DNA of 64,000 bases from Siphonodentalium dalli. Its lineage: Eukaryota; Mollusca; Scaphopoda; Gadilida; Siphonodentaliidae. Below, one piece after another: positions 27,201 to 37,108 of this stretch. Under the pieces are notes generated by a model. It searched no databases, was not told the origin of the DNA, and saw only the letters and a list, made by a program, of their open reading frames with translations. How positions within the stretch are numbered: position 1 is the first letter of the stretch; every line of letters starts with the position of its first letter. Where the stretch lies: NCBI GenBank assembly GCA_032622095.1, contig CP136061.1, positions 496,001-560,000 of the forward strand. The letters are read 5' to 3'. Made by a program: the position numbers and the translations under genes.

Positions 27201-30018
27201 AAAGAACCACAGAAGTGATATTGTTTTTGAACACATTTTTTCCATTGATGGGAAATTCTGAAGAAATGTAGGGAGTTACAATTATTCCGCGAAAAAGCGG
27301 GCTATCGCTTTAGGTTACACTGATGTAAATAAGGTTCCGAGCGACATCTGGCGGATGCGGGAGGAATATATAGGAGAGAATAAAATAGACACTGGGCCCT
27401 GATTGGTCAATAGCCTTGTGTGCTTTTCACATAAAAAAATCATCACACCTCTTCCCTATGATTTCCCATAGGTAAAATAACCATTGGCACAGGAATTAAC
27501 CCTTTGTAGTGGAGTTTGAATTTTTTGGTGTGGTCTAAAATATGACTGTATTTTTTTATGCGATTCTGACACTGGTTACGAAAACATAAGATTTAAAGGC
27601 GAATTCCCTGCTAGACAGACATGATTTTTTTGTGTAAAAAGTTTCCCAAAATGTCAATTTTTCAGATTTAAAGAAAATTTTGGACCCAACATTTATATTG
27701 CCAACACTATGCGCTAAAACGTTAGCACTGAGGCCTATGGAAAACATTTACACCAGTGTAACCTAAAGGGAAAATATAGCTTTTTATCATTTTTGATTCC
27801 TGGGAGTCACTTTAAAGCATTTTAATGCATTTTACAGAGCCTGGTCTTTCAGTCCAATGAATACCTCATGCTTGGTGTGGCTATTCTTGCTGCTGATGTC
27901 TTATTTCACTTACATCAGCCAAAAAAATAGTAAGATTTTTCATAAAAAATGCCAATTTTTCAAGGTATTTTCAATTTTTTTCAAGGTGGTAATAGTCACA
28001 TGATAATGCAAATGACCCATAACATGAGCATGTCAACGACACATATATCAATTGTTATAAGAACCTAATCTAACAAGTATTTTGGATTTTATAGCCAGTG
28101 ATATACAGATATATATCATAAAAGTGTGTCATTTCCATTGGTGGGTATGGTCATTTGAAGGTTAATAGCACTAAAACTTGGACACATTTAAGAAAATGAT
28201 TCAGCAATTCAAAGAGAGCATATCTTTATTCAACTAATTCAATATACACCCACATCCAGTTATCTTGGATCACCCTTGCAGACCTGAAAATGTCATATTT
28301 TATTCTTCAATGTGCTGATAAAGTCATGCGCTTGATGCTCAGCTGATCAGATCTGGACTCAATGACCTCACATCACCAGAAGTTCTCTCATGGAAAGAAT
28401 ATTGTACAGTCTTCCATAGCTGATCCAAGTTTGCAACACCAGACCCCTAAAACTGAGTGAAAATTGGGCTTGAACATGACTGGTGGTTGAAAATTGTGCT
28501 TTTTTGATGAATAATTTGTTAAAGGGGGTGGGGTTAAATTGTGTGTGATAAATAAAGAACCACAGAAGTGATATTGTTTTTGAACACATTTTTTCCATTG
28601 ATGGGAAATTCTGAAGAAATGTAGGGAGTTACAATTATTCCGCGAAAAAGCGGGCTATCGCTTTAGGTTACACTGGTGTAAATTAGGTTCCGAGCGACAT
28701 CTGGCGGATGCGGGAGGAATATATAGGAGAGAATAAAATAGACACTGGGCCCTGATTGGTCAATAGCCTTGTGTGCTTTTCACATAAAAAAATCATCACA
28801 CCTCTTCCCTATGATTTCCCATAGGTAAAATAACCATTGGCACAGGAATTAACCCTTTGTAGTGGAGTTTGAATTTTTTGGTGTGGTCTAAAATATGACT
28901 GTATTTTTTTATGCGATTCTGACACTGGTTACGAAAACATAAGATTTAAAGGCGAATTCCCTGCTAGACAGACATGATTTTTTTGTGTAAAAAGTTTCCC
29001 AAAATGTCAATTTTTCAGATTTAAAGAAAATTTTGGACCCAACATTTATATTGCCAACACTATGCGCTAAAACGTTAGCACTGAGGCCTATGGAAAACAT
29101 TTACACCAGTGTAACCTAAAGGGAAAATATAGCTTTTTATCATTTTTGATTCCTGGGAGTCACTTTAAAGCATTTTAATGCATTTTACAGAGCCTGGTCT
29201 TTCAGTCCAATGAATACCTCATGCTTGGTGTGGCTATTCTTGCTGCTGATGTCTTATTTCACTTACATCAGCCAAAAAAATAGTAAGATTTTTCATAAAA
29301 AATGCCAATTTTTCAAGGTATTTTCAATTTTTTTCAAGGTGGTAATAGTCACATGATAATGCAAATGACCCATAACATGAGCATGTCAACGACACATATA
29401 TCAATTGTTATAAGAACCTAATCTAACAAGTATTTTGGATTTTATAGCCAGTGATATACAGATATATATCATAAAAGTGTGTCATTTCCATTGGTGGGTA
29501 TGGTCATTTGAAGGTTAATAGCACTAAAACTTGGACACATTTAAGAAAATGATTCAGCAATTCAAAGAGAGCATATCTTTATTCAACTAATTCAATATAC
29601 ACCCACATCCAGTTATCTTGGATCACCCTTGCAGACCTGAAAATGTCATATTTTATTCTTCAATGTGCTGATAAAGTCATGCGCTTGATGCTCAGCTGAT
29701 CAGATCTGGACTCAATGACCTCACATCACCAGAAGTTCTCTCATGGAAAGAATATTGTACAGTCTTCCATAGCTGATCCAAGTTTGCAACACCAGACCCC
29801 TAAAACTGAGTGAAAATTGGGCTTGAACATGACTGGTGGTTGAAAATTGTGCTTTTTTGATGAATAATTTGTTAAAGGGGGTGGGGTTAAATTGTGTGTG
29901 ATAAATAAAGAACCACAGAAGTGATATTGTTTTTGAACACATTTTTTCCATTGATGGGAAATTCTGAAGAAATGTAGGGAGTTACAATTATTCCGCGAAA
30001 AAGCGGGCTATCGCTTTA

Positions 30019-30469
30019 GGTTACACTGGTGTAAATTAGGTTCCGAGCGACATCTGGCGGATGCGGGAGGAATATATAGGAGAGAATAAAATAGACACTG
30101 GGCCCTGATTGGTCAATAGCCTTGTGTGCTTTTCACATAAAAAAATCATCACACCTCTTCCCTATGATTTCCCATAGGTAAAATAACCATTGGCACAGGA
30201 ATTAACCCTTTGTAGTGGAGTTTGAATTTTTTGGTGTGGTCTAAAATATGACTGTATTTTTTTATGCGATTCTGACACTGGTTACGAAAACATAAGATTT
30301 AAAGGCGAATTCCCTGCTAGACAGACATGATTTTTTTGTGTAAAAAGTTTCCCAAAATGTCAATTTTTCAGATTTAAAGAAAATTTTGGACCCAACATTT
30401 ATATTGCCAACACTATGCGCTAAAACGTTAGCACTGAGGCCTATGGAAAACATTTACACCATTGTAACC
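30019..30469. mobile_element. Terminal MITE copy at the right border of the array
   Basis: This last copy ends at the exact terminal base of the MITE (30469). The next bases are TTGAGC instead of the usual TAAAGG, so array homology stops at the transposon end. It shares G at 30029 and T at 30037 with the copy at 28666, and has a private T at 30462 in its right inverted repeat. The usual TA duplication is not seen on the right side. Confidence 0.9.
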
Positions 30470-31100
30470 TTGAGCAGGTTGCGTTTATAGTAGAGCGGTC
30501 AAATATTTTAGGCGTACCTACAGTATACCGACTTACATGCTCCTGCGTGAAAATCGCTCCTACATTAGCCCGTTTGGATTTGGGGCTATAAATCGGCTAG
30601 TGATAGACTACATAAGTATACATATTTATGATATATAGCGTTGTCACGAGTAAACCGTTCCATCTGAAAATTGGAAAATTGCGCTCTAGATGCGCGTGAA
30701 CACTAGCCATCAGATGTACTCGTAAAATTTTTTTATCTCGATGTTTGAATTTTCCCCCGTTTGCAATTTTCGTGGAATTTTCCTAAAGTCTCAACCCATC
30801 CTGACACGCATTCTCCGTTGGGCATGTTACATTTATAGTATAGCCGTCAAACTTCTAGCACGTACATAAAGTATGTCAACGTACTTGCTACGACATTATC
30901 GTGCTCTTTAATCAGCCGGTTTGGATTTGGCGGGAAAAATAGTTGCAATATTCCCTTACCCCGTAACGCGGAAAGTCCTGGGTAAAAACATTTTTAAGCG
31001 GTATTATCGAGTCCGAATCTCTCGTCCAATTCGGAATATGCAATAAAAACTTTAGAGCTCTGTACTTATAAAAAAACCCTTGGTTTATTCACCCTGGTGT
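30470..31100. repeat. Flank of the array with a diverged ~347-bp direct repeat
   Basis: Two diverged copies of one sequence lie at 30474-30585 and 30822-30930. Both have a TTTATAGTA...GTCAAA block followed about 90 bp later by a GTTTGGATTTGG block. The remainder is AT-rich with no credible reading frame. No gene is seen. Confidence 0.6.
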
Positions 31101-31117
31101 ATAGTGTGTCCATATTT

Positions 31118-31520
31118 ATGGGCGGTAACTCTTCAGGGAAAGCGCGGACACAAGTTTTTATGTCCGTGGCAGTAGTGCATATCGAGATGTGCATACGGTC
31201 TAATTTTCGATGCTCTGCTTCTTATAATTTCCGAGATAATAAAATGACATTTTTTCAAATAAAGGGAGATAACTCCTCGGTGAAAGCGCGGACAAAATTG
31301 TTATGGGCCATAGGCATAGAACTGATGTACCCCAACCTACTTACCATGTTTTAGTGTCCTACTTCTTGTACTTTTCGAGTAATAGTGATTACAAAAGTGT
31401 CAAGTATAATAATAATAACAATGAAAAATAATCGCAAAAGGGCCATAACTCCGCCAAGAAACATTGGGCGAAAATTCGGATACCATTATATCTAGTAAAC
31501 CTTCGATGCCCACATTCGCT
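31118..31520. repeat. Degenerate dispersed repeat with GATAACTCC and GAAAGCGCGGAC blocks
   Basis: Two related blocks (31121-31149 and 31264-31292) each carry a 'TAACTC' block followed by GAAAGCGCGGAC. A third related block, GGGCCATAACTCC, is near 31440. These resemble the '..ATAACTCC..' repeats elsewhere in the window. They look like decayed transposon modules, not genes. Confidence 0.5.
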
Positions 31521-31596
31521 AGAGATTTCGCGTTCCTACTGCAATCAGTTTCTGAGTATTTCGAAATAAACGGAAAACGACCTCAGTAGAAAAACA

Positions 31597-31627
31597 ATAT
31601 ACTTCCTTGGTTACACCATGGAAGTAT
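31597..31627. repeat. Small perfect-arm hairpin (ATACTTCC/GGAAGTAT)
   Basis: Eight-base arms enclose a short centre that itself can partly pair (TTGG/CCAT). It sits directly before the CTTAAG palindrome cluster. Function unknown. Confidence 0.5.
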
Positions 31628-31631
31628 AATA

Positions 31632-31780
31632 ATTACACTTAAGTACAAATATTTGTACTCAAGTACAATTATTTTCAATTAAGTGCAAATATTTGCACTA
31701 AAGTACAATTATTTGCACTTAAGTGCAAATAGTGATTTGATTTGTACTTAAGTGCAATTTATTTGCACTTAAGTGCAAGT
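31632..31780. repeat. CTTAAG palindrome cluster 1
   Basis: About seven units of the palindrome ATTTGCACTTAAGTGCAAAT and its variants lie head to tail at roughly 20-bp spacing. Several are perfect over 12 bp or more (GCACTTAAGTGC). Some variants have ACTCAAGT or ACTAAAGT at the centre. The tract could fold into many alternative hairpins. Confidence 0.85.
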
Positions 31781-31789
31781 CATCTGGTT

Positions 31790-32385
31790 TAAAACGATAG
31801 TCCCCTTCTTCGTCTTGAGTGACAGTCCAGCTCCATTCAATTGCGTCCCTGTTGCCATGTGGCTGTGGAGCTTGTTTTCAGGATAATTGAAAATGGGTTC
31901 AAATACGAATTGGCATCTTAATATACGCTAACTACATGGAAGGAACATTCATTCACGGTTTGTTTTTAGTGTCCTTTACTTGTGTTTACAGCATATTTTG
32001 TTTCCCAATTTGCGCTGATGTCAAACACGAGGTTAAAAGGATGCACTCGGTCGTTAAATTTTGACAAAAACAATAGATTAGACTCGATCCCCTTATATTA
32101 CTTTCTTTGGTGGCTCGGCTTTGTTCGCCGTCATGACCACGGAGTGCAGTCAATCTAGGCGTGTCTGGTCAATCTTTTCTACTGAGACTACTTTTAATCG
32201 ATTAGCTTTGTTGGAATGAACATATTAAATAATTTACAAACGGCTCAGTGTTAACATGTGTTTTTAGCTCACTATTTGGTCCAAATATAAACAAATCAGC
32301 AGCCAGAATGTGTTTAATACAGCCTCGATCGAGTAGCCAGTCGTGTGTTATAACTTTGAAAGTTTGATCAAGGTCAAGGGGTGGC
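31790..32385. other. Apparently unique sequence, nothing recognised
   Basis: No repeat family, long open frame or RNA gene was seen here. It lies between the two CTTAAG palindrome clusters and ends at a poly-G tract. Confidence 0.4.
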
Positions 32386-32400
32386 GGGGGGGGGGGGGGG
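32386..32400. repeat. Poly-G tract, 15 bp
   Basis: Fifteen consecutive G after GGTGGC. It is one of eight G or C runs of 9-24 bp in the right half of the window (see 32830, 34076, 34867, 43604, 53637, 54855, 63457). Confidence 0.95.
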
Positions 32401-32472
32401 TGATTTTTTGCCTGGTCTAGCTGACTCAGGTAACAGTACTTTTACCACTGTCCAGGAACTGTTACATTGGGT

Positions 32473-32830
32473 TTGCACTTAAGTGCAAATGTTAAGTAGG
32501 AACTAGTTAACTGTTTGTTAGATAAATATTGTGCAGTTATTTCTGAAAGTACGCCATGTGAGCAACAACAGACCAGCTTAATGTCGGATGGGGGTGTTTC
32601 TTACAGTTTAATTTAACTTAAGTGCAAATGAATTGTACTTAAGTGAAAATACCACATAATTGTGAATCCGGCGAGTAATTGGACTTAAGTGTAAAATATC
32701 AGTATTTATTCTTAAGTGTAATTCATTTGCACTTAAGTTCAATTCCTCGCCGAATTCACAATTATGCGGTATTTGGACTTAAGTACAATTCGCTATTTGG
32801 ACTTAAGTGCAAATATTTTTACTTAAGTCG
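32473..32830. repeat. CTTAAG palindrome cluster 2 with 41-bp inverted arms
   Basis: About nine further ACTTAAGT units lie between 32473 and 32829. Within them, 32651-32691 and 32730-32770 are inverted copies of each other (41 nt, about six mismatches), each carrying a GTGAATYCGGCGAG block that ends in ACTTAAGTG. The last unit runs directly into a 15-bp poly-G tract. Confidence 0.8.
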
Positions 32831-33428
32831 GGGGGGGGGGGGGGTCGTGAGAAAATTTAGACATACAGGGCCCAAAAAAAAAATAAAGCCCTTTTGCTAC
32901 CCACCCACCCTTTTTGTGCAAAAAAAATATTTTTTTCCGCCTTATTTTGTTGGACCCACCCCCTAAAATAAGAAAAAAAATTCATTTTAATTCAAGACCA
33001 AATCAAACAGAATCAAAGGTAAGTTTTAAATTGGTCCGTTTCCGGCAGATTCCAAGTGTTCAAACAATTGAAAAACTATCAACGGTTATGATGTTGCTTT
33101 CAACATTGAAAAATACATTTTGAAATAAAAAGTGTTTTATTCTACAGTATGCACATATATTGTGAGGTAATATTTATAGTTACATAAATAGTCCAGTTAC
33201 TAATTAATGACTTCTTCACTGTTGTTCCCAAAAAGGTGCCACCAACCATCATATCAGAACACCTTATAGCCATACCTGCAATGACAGTTATATAGTATAT
33301 AAGTATCACTCTTTGGAGCCAAATAAACAGGCTGGCATGTTTATTTTTAAATTTGAGGTATTTTGTTAGCCAGCACTCTGCAGCACTAGTATTATTTGGT
33401 CATTAGACATGCCAGAGTGAAAATGCCA

Positions 33429-33566
33429 GCGCCATAGTAGTGTTGTGTCTTGGATATGGGACTGCGTTTGTTCGCCATAGTAGTGTTGTGTCTTGGATAT
33501 GGGACTGCGTTTGTTAACACGACCAATGACTGTCCCCAATTTCAAGACACAACACTACTATGGCGC
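33429..33566. mobile_element. Foldback element with perfect 24-bp terminal inverted repeats
   Basis: The left arm 33429-33452 (GCGCCATAGTAGTG...) is the exact reverse complement of the right arm 33543-33566. The left arm is part of a 43-bp direct duplication (33430-33472 and 33473-33515). No clear target-site duplication is visible. Its small size and arms fit a MITE or foldback. Confidence 0.75.
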
Positions 33567-33660
33567 AGCACTATCCGGCACTATTCAATATTAATTTGAG
33601 GTGAAATGCAAACCAGCACTCCTATTCAGTCATCACTTTTATTTGGCACCAGGGAGTGCT

Positions 33661-34060
33661 TTATCTTATACCTACATATGTTCTTAAGTGTTGGTTAAGG
33701 TCATAATCTATGTTAGAACACATTTAGTAGTGAAAACAACTTAAAACAATGTCCATAATGTGGGTTGAAAAAAATTTGCACAAACATTTTTTTCAGGCCT
33801 CTGAGATGCACCCACCCCGCCCGGTATAGGTATGTTTTTGGAAGATCTCCCGGATCTCCCCTGTATTAGGCCTACTTATATCTTATACCTACCCTGTTCG
33901 TAAGTGTCTGTAAAGGCCATAACCTGCATTAGAACACAATTATTAATGAATATATTTGAAAACAACTTAAAACAAGGGCAAAAATGTGAATAGAATTTTT
34001 TTTCCACAAACTAATTTTTTCGGGGCTCTTCGGACCCACCCACCCCGGTCCTGTATGATA
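33661..34060. repeat. Diverged direct duplication, two copies of ~175 bp
   Basis: 33661-33835 and 33877-34060 share TTATCTTATACCTAC, TTAGAACACA, AAAACAACTTAAAACAA and a terminal C-rich CCCACCC block in the same order. The second copy ends at the poly-C tract. Non-coding repeat. Confidence 0.65.
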
Positions 34061-34226
34061 CAACTTTTGTGCTATCCCCCCCCCCCAGCTTAAGTAAAAA
34101 AAAATTGCAATTAAGAAAATATTTGCACTTGAATCCAAATAAATCGAAAATGTAAAAACGACTTGCCACACTTTACGAGACTATATAATTTTACCTCACA
34201 TGTGTATCTCTTTTTAAGTAAAGCAG

Positions 34227-34350
34227 GTCGTGTAAACCCCACCTGCAAAGAGCAGTGGACTGTCTGTTCTTGGTCACGTGATCAGCAAATGAAACTTGTC
34301 AACCGAGAAGAAATTTTGGACAGGAATCGCACGTCGGTTTTGTTAATTAG
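34227..34350 (+). CDS. Possible orphan exon, product unknown
   Basis: A 124-bp open segment has an acceptor-like TTTTTAAGTAAAGCAG before it and a donor-like TTAG/GTAAAT after it. Read in frame it gives RVNPTCKEQWTVCSWSRDQQ followed by a further ~20 charged residues. The two cysteines and two tryptophans (C-x5-W... pattern) are protein-like, but I do not recognise a domain. It would enter in phase 1 and leave in phase 2. No neighbouring exon was found, so it may be a coding remnant or chance. Confidence 0.2.
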
Positions 34351-34718
34351 GTAAATCATTCTCTTTAGTTGTCGATCAATGTATTTCTTTGAACTAAGCT
34401 ATAATATTCCATTGAAAATTATGCATTATATTTATCTGAAATGTATAACTTCAAAACTTTTGAATCAACAGGTTGTTTTATTTCTAAAAGTTTTCATCTC
34501 CGACTCCGAGAAATTTTGTAACTTCCGGGTTTGCATTTGGTCTTGGTGTGGCCATGTATTAATGGTGTTATGAACTGGTATTCGACTTTTTTTGTGTTTT
34601 ATCATGACTAATTGATAAACTCACAACTCATCCCTTTAATAATCACATGGACAAATATCATGGTCATGGTCGGAAGCTGCGATGGCTGAGTTGTAACAAC
34701 TTAAATTAAAACTCACAT

Positions 34719-34758
34719 AGCTAAATTTTTAATGTGATTTCAGTCTGTTCCTTCAGTT
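34719..34758 (+). repeat. Left arm of perfect 40-bp inverted repeat (pair at 37956)
   Basis: This 40-bp sequence (AGCTAAATTTTTAATGTG...) is the exact reverse complement of 37956-37995. Weaker similarity extends inward to about 34790 and outward to about 34712. The arms bound 3277 bp that includes a Helitron and an hAT element, so they may be the ends of an older large transposon. No transposase remnant was seen between them. Confidence 0.75.
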
Positions 34759-34859
34759 CAACAACTAAAGCGAAATACCGCATTGCGAATTTAATTTTAC
34801 TGGATCAACATAACATTGAGCTTCACAAAAATACCTTGCGCTCATCTACTCACAACAGT

Positions 34860-34985
34860 CTTGACAGGGGGGGGGTATTAAAAAATTTGCAGGAAGGTAT
34901 GCCGGGGTGGGTGGCAGGCCCAAGGGGCAAAAAACTTGTTTTTTTTACAACCTCATAAGATGACCTCATTTTTTTTTTTTTTTTA
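34860..34985. repeat. Poly-G-led repeat fragment and T-run
   Basis: Nine G (34867-34875) are followed by a block with GCCGGGGTGGGTGG and AGGCCC that resembles the ends at 32830 and, inverted, at 34086. The segment finishes in a long T-rich run near 34970-34984. Probably another fragment of the same repeat family. Confidence 0.5.
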
Positions 34986-35256
34986 CTAAAGACCGTTTGT
35001 GCCCTTATTTGACATTTCTAACAGTTTAAAACATATAAGGATTTATAACTGCAAAAACACCATACATGTATTTGTGTTACTGGGAGTCTGGGACCTCATA
35101 TGGGCCTTAAGTAGTGGAGATGACATTAATAAGCTATTAGTATTACTAGTATATGGCATGTTGCAGGATATGGTGCGATGGGGTGAAAAAAATCCTTCAC
35201 GACACCCTTCTGAAAGAAGCTTCGAGAAATGTAAAACTGAAATAAATAAATTTGTC

Positions 35257-36430
35257 TTGCTGCAACTTAAGCCTTAGAACATTGCGTGCATGGAAAAAGA
35301 GCGAGCAACTGTCTCAAAGTTTCAAACATCAATGTGACTATCAATGGTTAGAATATAACTGTCATCACACTGTTCATCAGTGCATCAAGCCAATCAGTGA
35401 AATATTTGCATGTCTATCAACTCGTATGACCGGTTACTCTCATATAAACACCTAAAATATCCAAGTATGGCATATTGACTGTTTGTCATTATTATTGCGA
35501 CTGCTTGTTATAACAGAGGTTGCTCCAGTAGACTAACAAAAGTGTTAAGGCATAATGCTAGATAATGGGCTGGTTGACAGACTAATCAGGAAATGGTTAG
35601 AAATGATGGAATTGTGTGTATCCTGTACAATGACCTAAGTTTGCATATATAAGGAAACATGTCCTGTTGTAACTAATGCCTAGATCATTGTGTGCATGGA
35701 AAAAGAGCGAGCAACTGTTTCAAACATTAATGTGACTATCAATGGGTAGAAAATATCTGTCATCAGTGCATGAAGCCAATCAGTGAATTATTTGCATGTC
35801 TTTCAACTCAGATGATCTCTTACAAGACCTAAAGTATCCAAGTCTGATATAGTGCTGTGACTGCTTGTCATCTATATATATAAACGTGTAGGATCTGTCC
35901 GGATTTTTCTCTCAGACCCCTGGACCGTGTTCAACCAAATTTGGTGTAGTGACTCGGGGTACCCTGGCGGATGTTATAATATGGTATTAGTTTTTTAAAA
36001 TTTTGAATTAAAAAAAATTAAATAAAATTGGTTTTGTTAAATTGAGCAAGGAATTCAATCTTTAAAAAAAAGATATTAAAACAATATATATAAATCAAAA
36101 TGTTTCAATGACCAAATGTGCTTGAAGCACACAAAGGGGCTGCTGCTAAATGAAGGCTCTGTCTAAGATCAAAATGTTTGCGAAGTCCCACAAAGGGGGC
36201 CACAGGTATCTCCGATGCTGAATATAGGCTTCCAAATGGAGCCTGTTTCAGCTAGTTTAGTATAATAGAAGTAAGTTGCTCGAGTACACTAACATAAGTG
36301 GTATGGAATATGTTAGATAATGGGCTGGTTGACAGACTAATCAGGAAATAGTTAGAAATTATGAAATATATTTTGTGTATTCTGTACAATGACCAAGGTC
36401 TACAGATGATCAGCAATTTATAAAACATTT
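35257..36430. repeat. Tandem duplication (~406 bp), second copy interrupted by a Helitron
   Basis: Copy 1 (about 35257-35660) and copy 2 (about 35661-36430) share CATGGAAAAAGAGCGAGCAA, GCCAATCAGTGAA, GACTGCTTGT, GATAATGGGCTGGTTGACAG and CTGTACAATGACC in order. Copy 2 is longer because a 385-bp Helitron sits after GACTGCTTGTCA. Copy 1 is therefore the pre-insertion version of the same site. Confidence 0.85.
35871..36255 (+). mobile_element. Non-autonomous Helitron, 385 bp
   Basis: The 5' end is TCTATATATATAAACG, preceded by A (35870). The 3' end is CTAG (36252-36255), followed by T. A stem-loop of about 17 nt (GGCTTCC-AAAT-GGAGCC) lies about 8 nt before the 3' end. These are the hallmarks of Helitrons, which insert between A and T, start with TC and end in CTRR after a hairpin. 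A paralogous empty copy of the host sequence is present 406 bp upstream. No Rep/helicase coding sequence is present, so it would depend on a helper in trans. Confidence 0.85.
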
Positions 36431-37100
36431 TATTTTTCAATTAAAACAGCTCCTGAAACAGGTTAAACTGTTATTTGAACTAATTGAGATAATTCCCAGT
36501 CATATGAGTGATATCAGTAGAGTTTTATGCGATTTTAGACCAATTTTAGTGAAATTTGGGGTGTGGTTTAAGTGACATTTGCTTAAGGATTTACCCATAT
36601 ACTTTCATTAAAATTCGGAAGAGAAAATAGTTTTTAGTTGACTTTTCATTCGGTAAATCTTGCCGTTTCAGCTTCGCCATGTCATCTTTGATCTTATCCC
36701 AAGATTAAATGAAACAAATATTTTGATTGGCTTTTCAAAACAGTCTCTCGCTATGTGTTTATAAGTAGGATTCAAATTGAATTTCACTGGTTAGAACATA
36801 TGGAAAGCCACGTGCTTATCCATATCGACAAAATAGAAAACACAGTCAGCGATGCGTAAAATTATACAGTAGAATACGACTGTATTGACTGCTATTGCTT
36901 CTGTATTTCTTCCTCTCCAAATGAAGTCCGTGCATTTACTTTGGGAAAAATATATCTCGTAAATGGATGACGGCTGTTTATCCAATCGGACAAGACATTG
37001 TAACCATACATGTCCTTAACCTTTAGAAATACATTCTACCTATCTCATAAAGGTGTTAATCCAATCGTCTTTGATCGCACCACAGCTGTTTTAATTAGTT
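36431..37100. other. AT-rich spacer, nothing recognised
   Basis: Between the duplicated Helitron host and the hAT element. Short open frames on the minus strand have no recognisable domain. No repeat family was identified by eye. Confidence 0.4.
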
Positions 37101-37108
37101 GTACCAAA

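Larger units (their letters stand above)
1..30469. repeat. Tandem array of 1353-bp units (900-bp core plus 451-bp MITE)
   Basis: The same sequence recurs every 1353 bp from base 1 to 30469. There are 23 core copies; 21 are followed by a complete MITE and two, ending at 13335 and 18294, are not. The lengths close exactly: 256 + 21x1353 + 2x900 = 30469. By eye, copies differ at only about 20 positions in total, for example 1258, 4531, 7456, 12664, 17623, 20705, 21214, 24692, 25970, 26626, 27881, 29234 and 30462, so identity is well above 99%. The window opens inside a MITE, so the array continues to the left. The right border is abrupt. This is satellite-like DNA kept uniform by unequal exchange or gene conversion, or a very young expansion. 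No coding or RNA gene was recognised in the unit. Confidence 0.98.
32811..34105. mobile_element. Possible composite bounded by inverted TACTTAAG + poly-G ends
   Basis: The left edge reads TTTTTACTTAAG followed by 15 G (32830-32844) and then a block with ACATACAGGGCCC and CCCACCCACCC. The right edge, read on the minus strand, has TTTTACTTAAG, CTGGGGG (11 C at 34076-34086 on plus) and CATACAGGACC, followed by GGGGTGGGTGG. The two ends are therefore related in opposite orientation. No target duplication or transposase was found, so calling this one element is inference; it may be two independent copies of a poly-G-led repeat. Confidence 0.35.

Noticed and set aside
1-30469. Two short minus-strand frames (63 and 76 codons) repeated in every unit of the array, which could look like a tandem gene family.
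   Set aside because: They repeat only because the DNA repeats. One lies inside the MITE and the other in the core. Neither has a domain, a signal peptide with mature part, or evidence of selection, since the DNA is identical at all positions.
1-30469. A CRISPR-like or rDNA-like array.
   Set aside because: The unit is 1353 bp with no variable spacers, and it shows no rRNA, 5S, snRNA or histone sequence by eye.
1-30469. The array being a pure assembly artefact.
   Set aside because: Not fully excluded, but units carry distinct, ordered variants and two length classes, which an artificial copy-paste would not easily produce. The true copy number is still uncertain.
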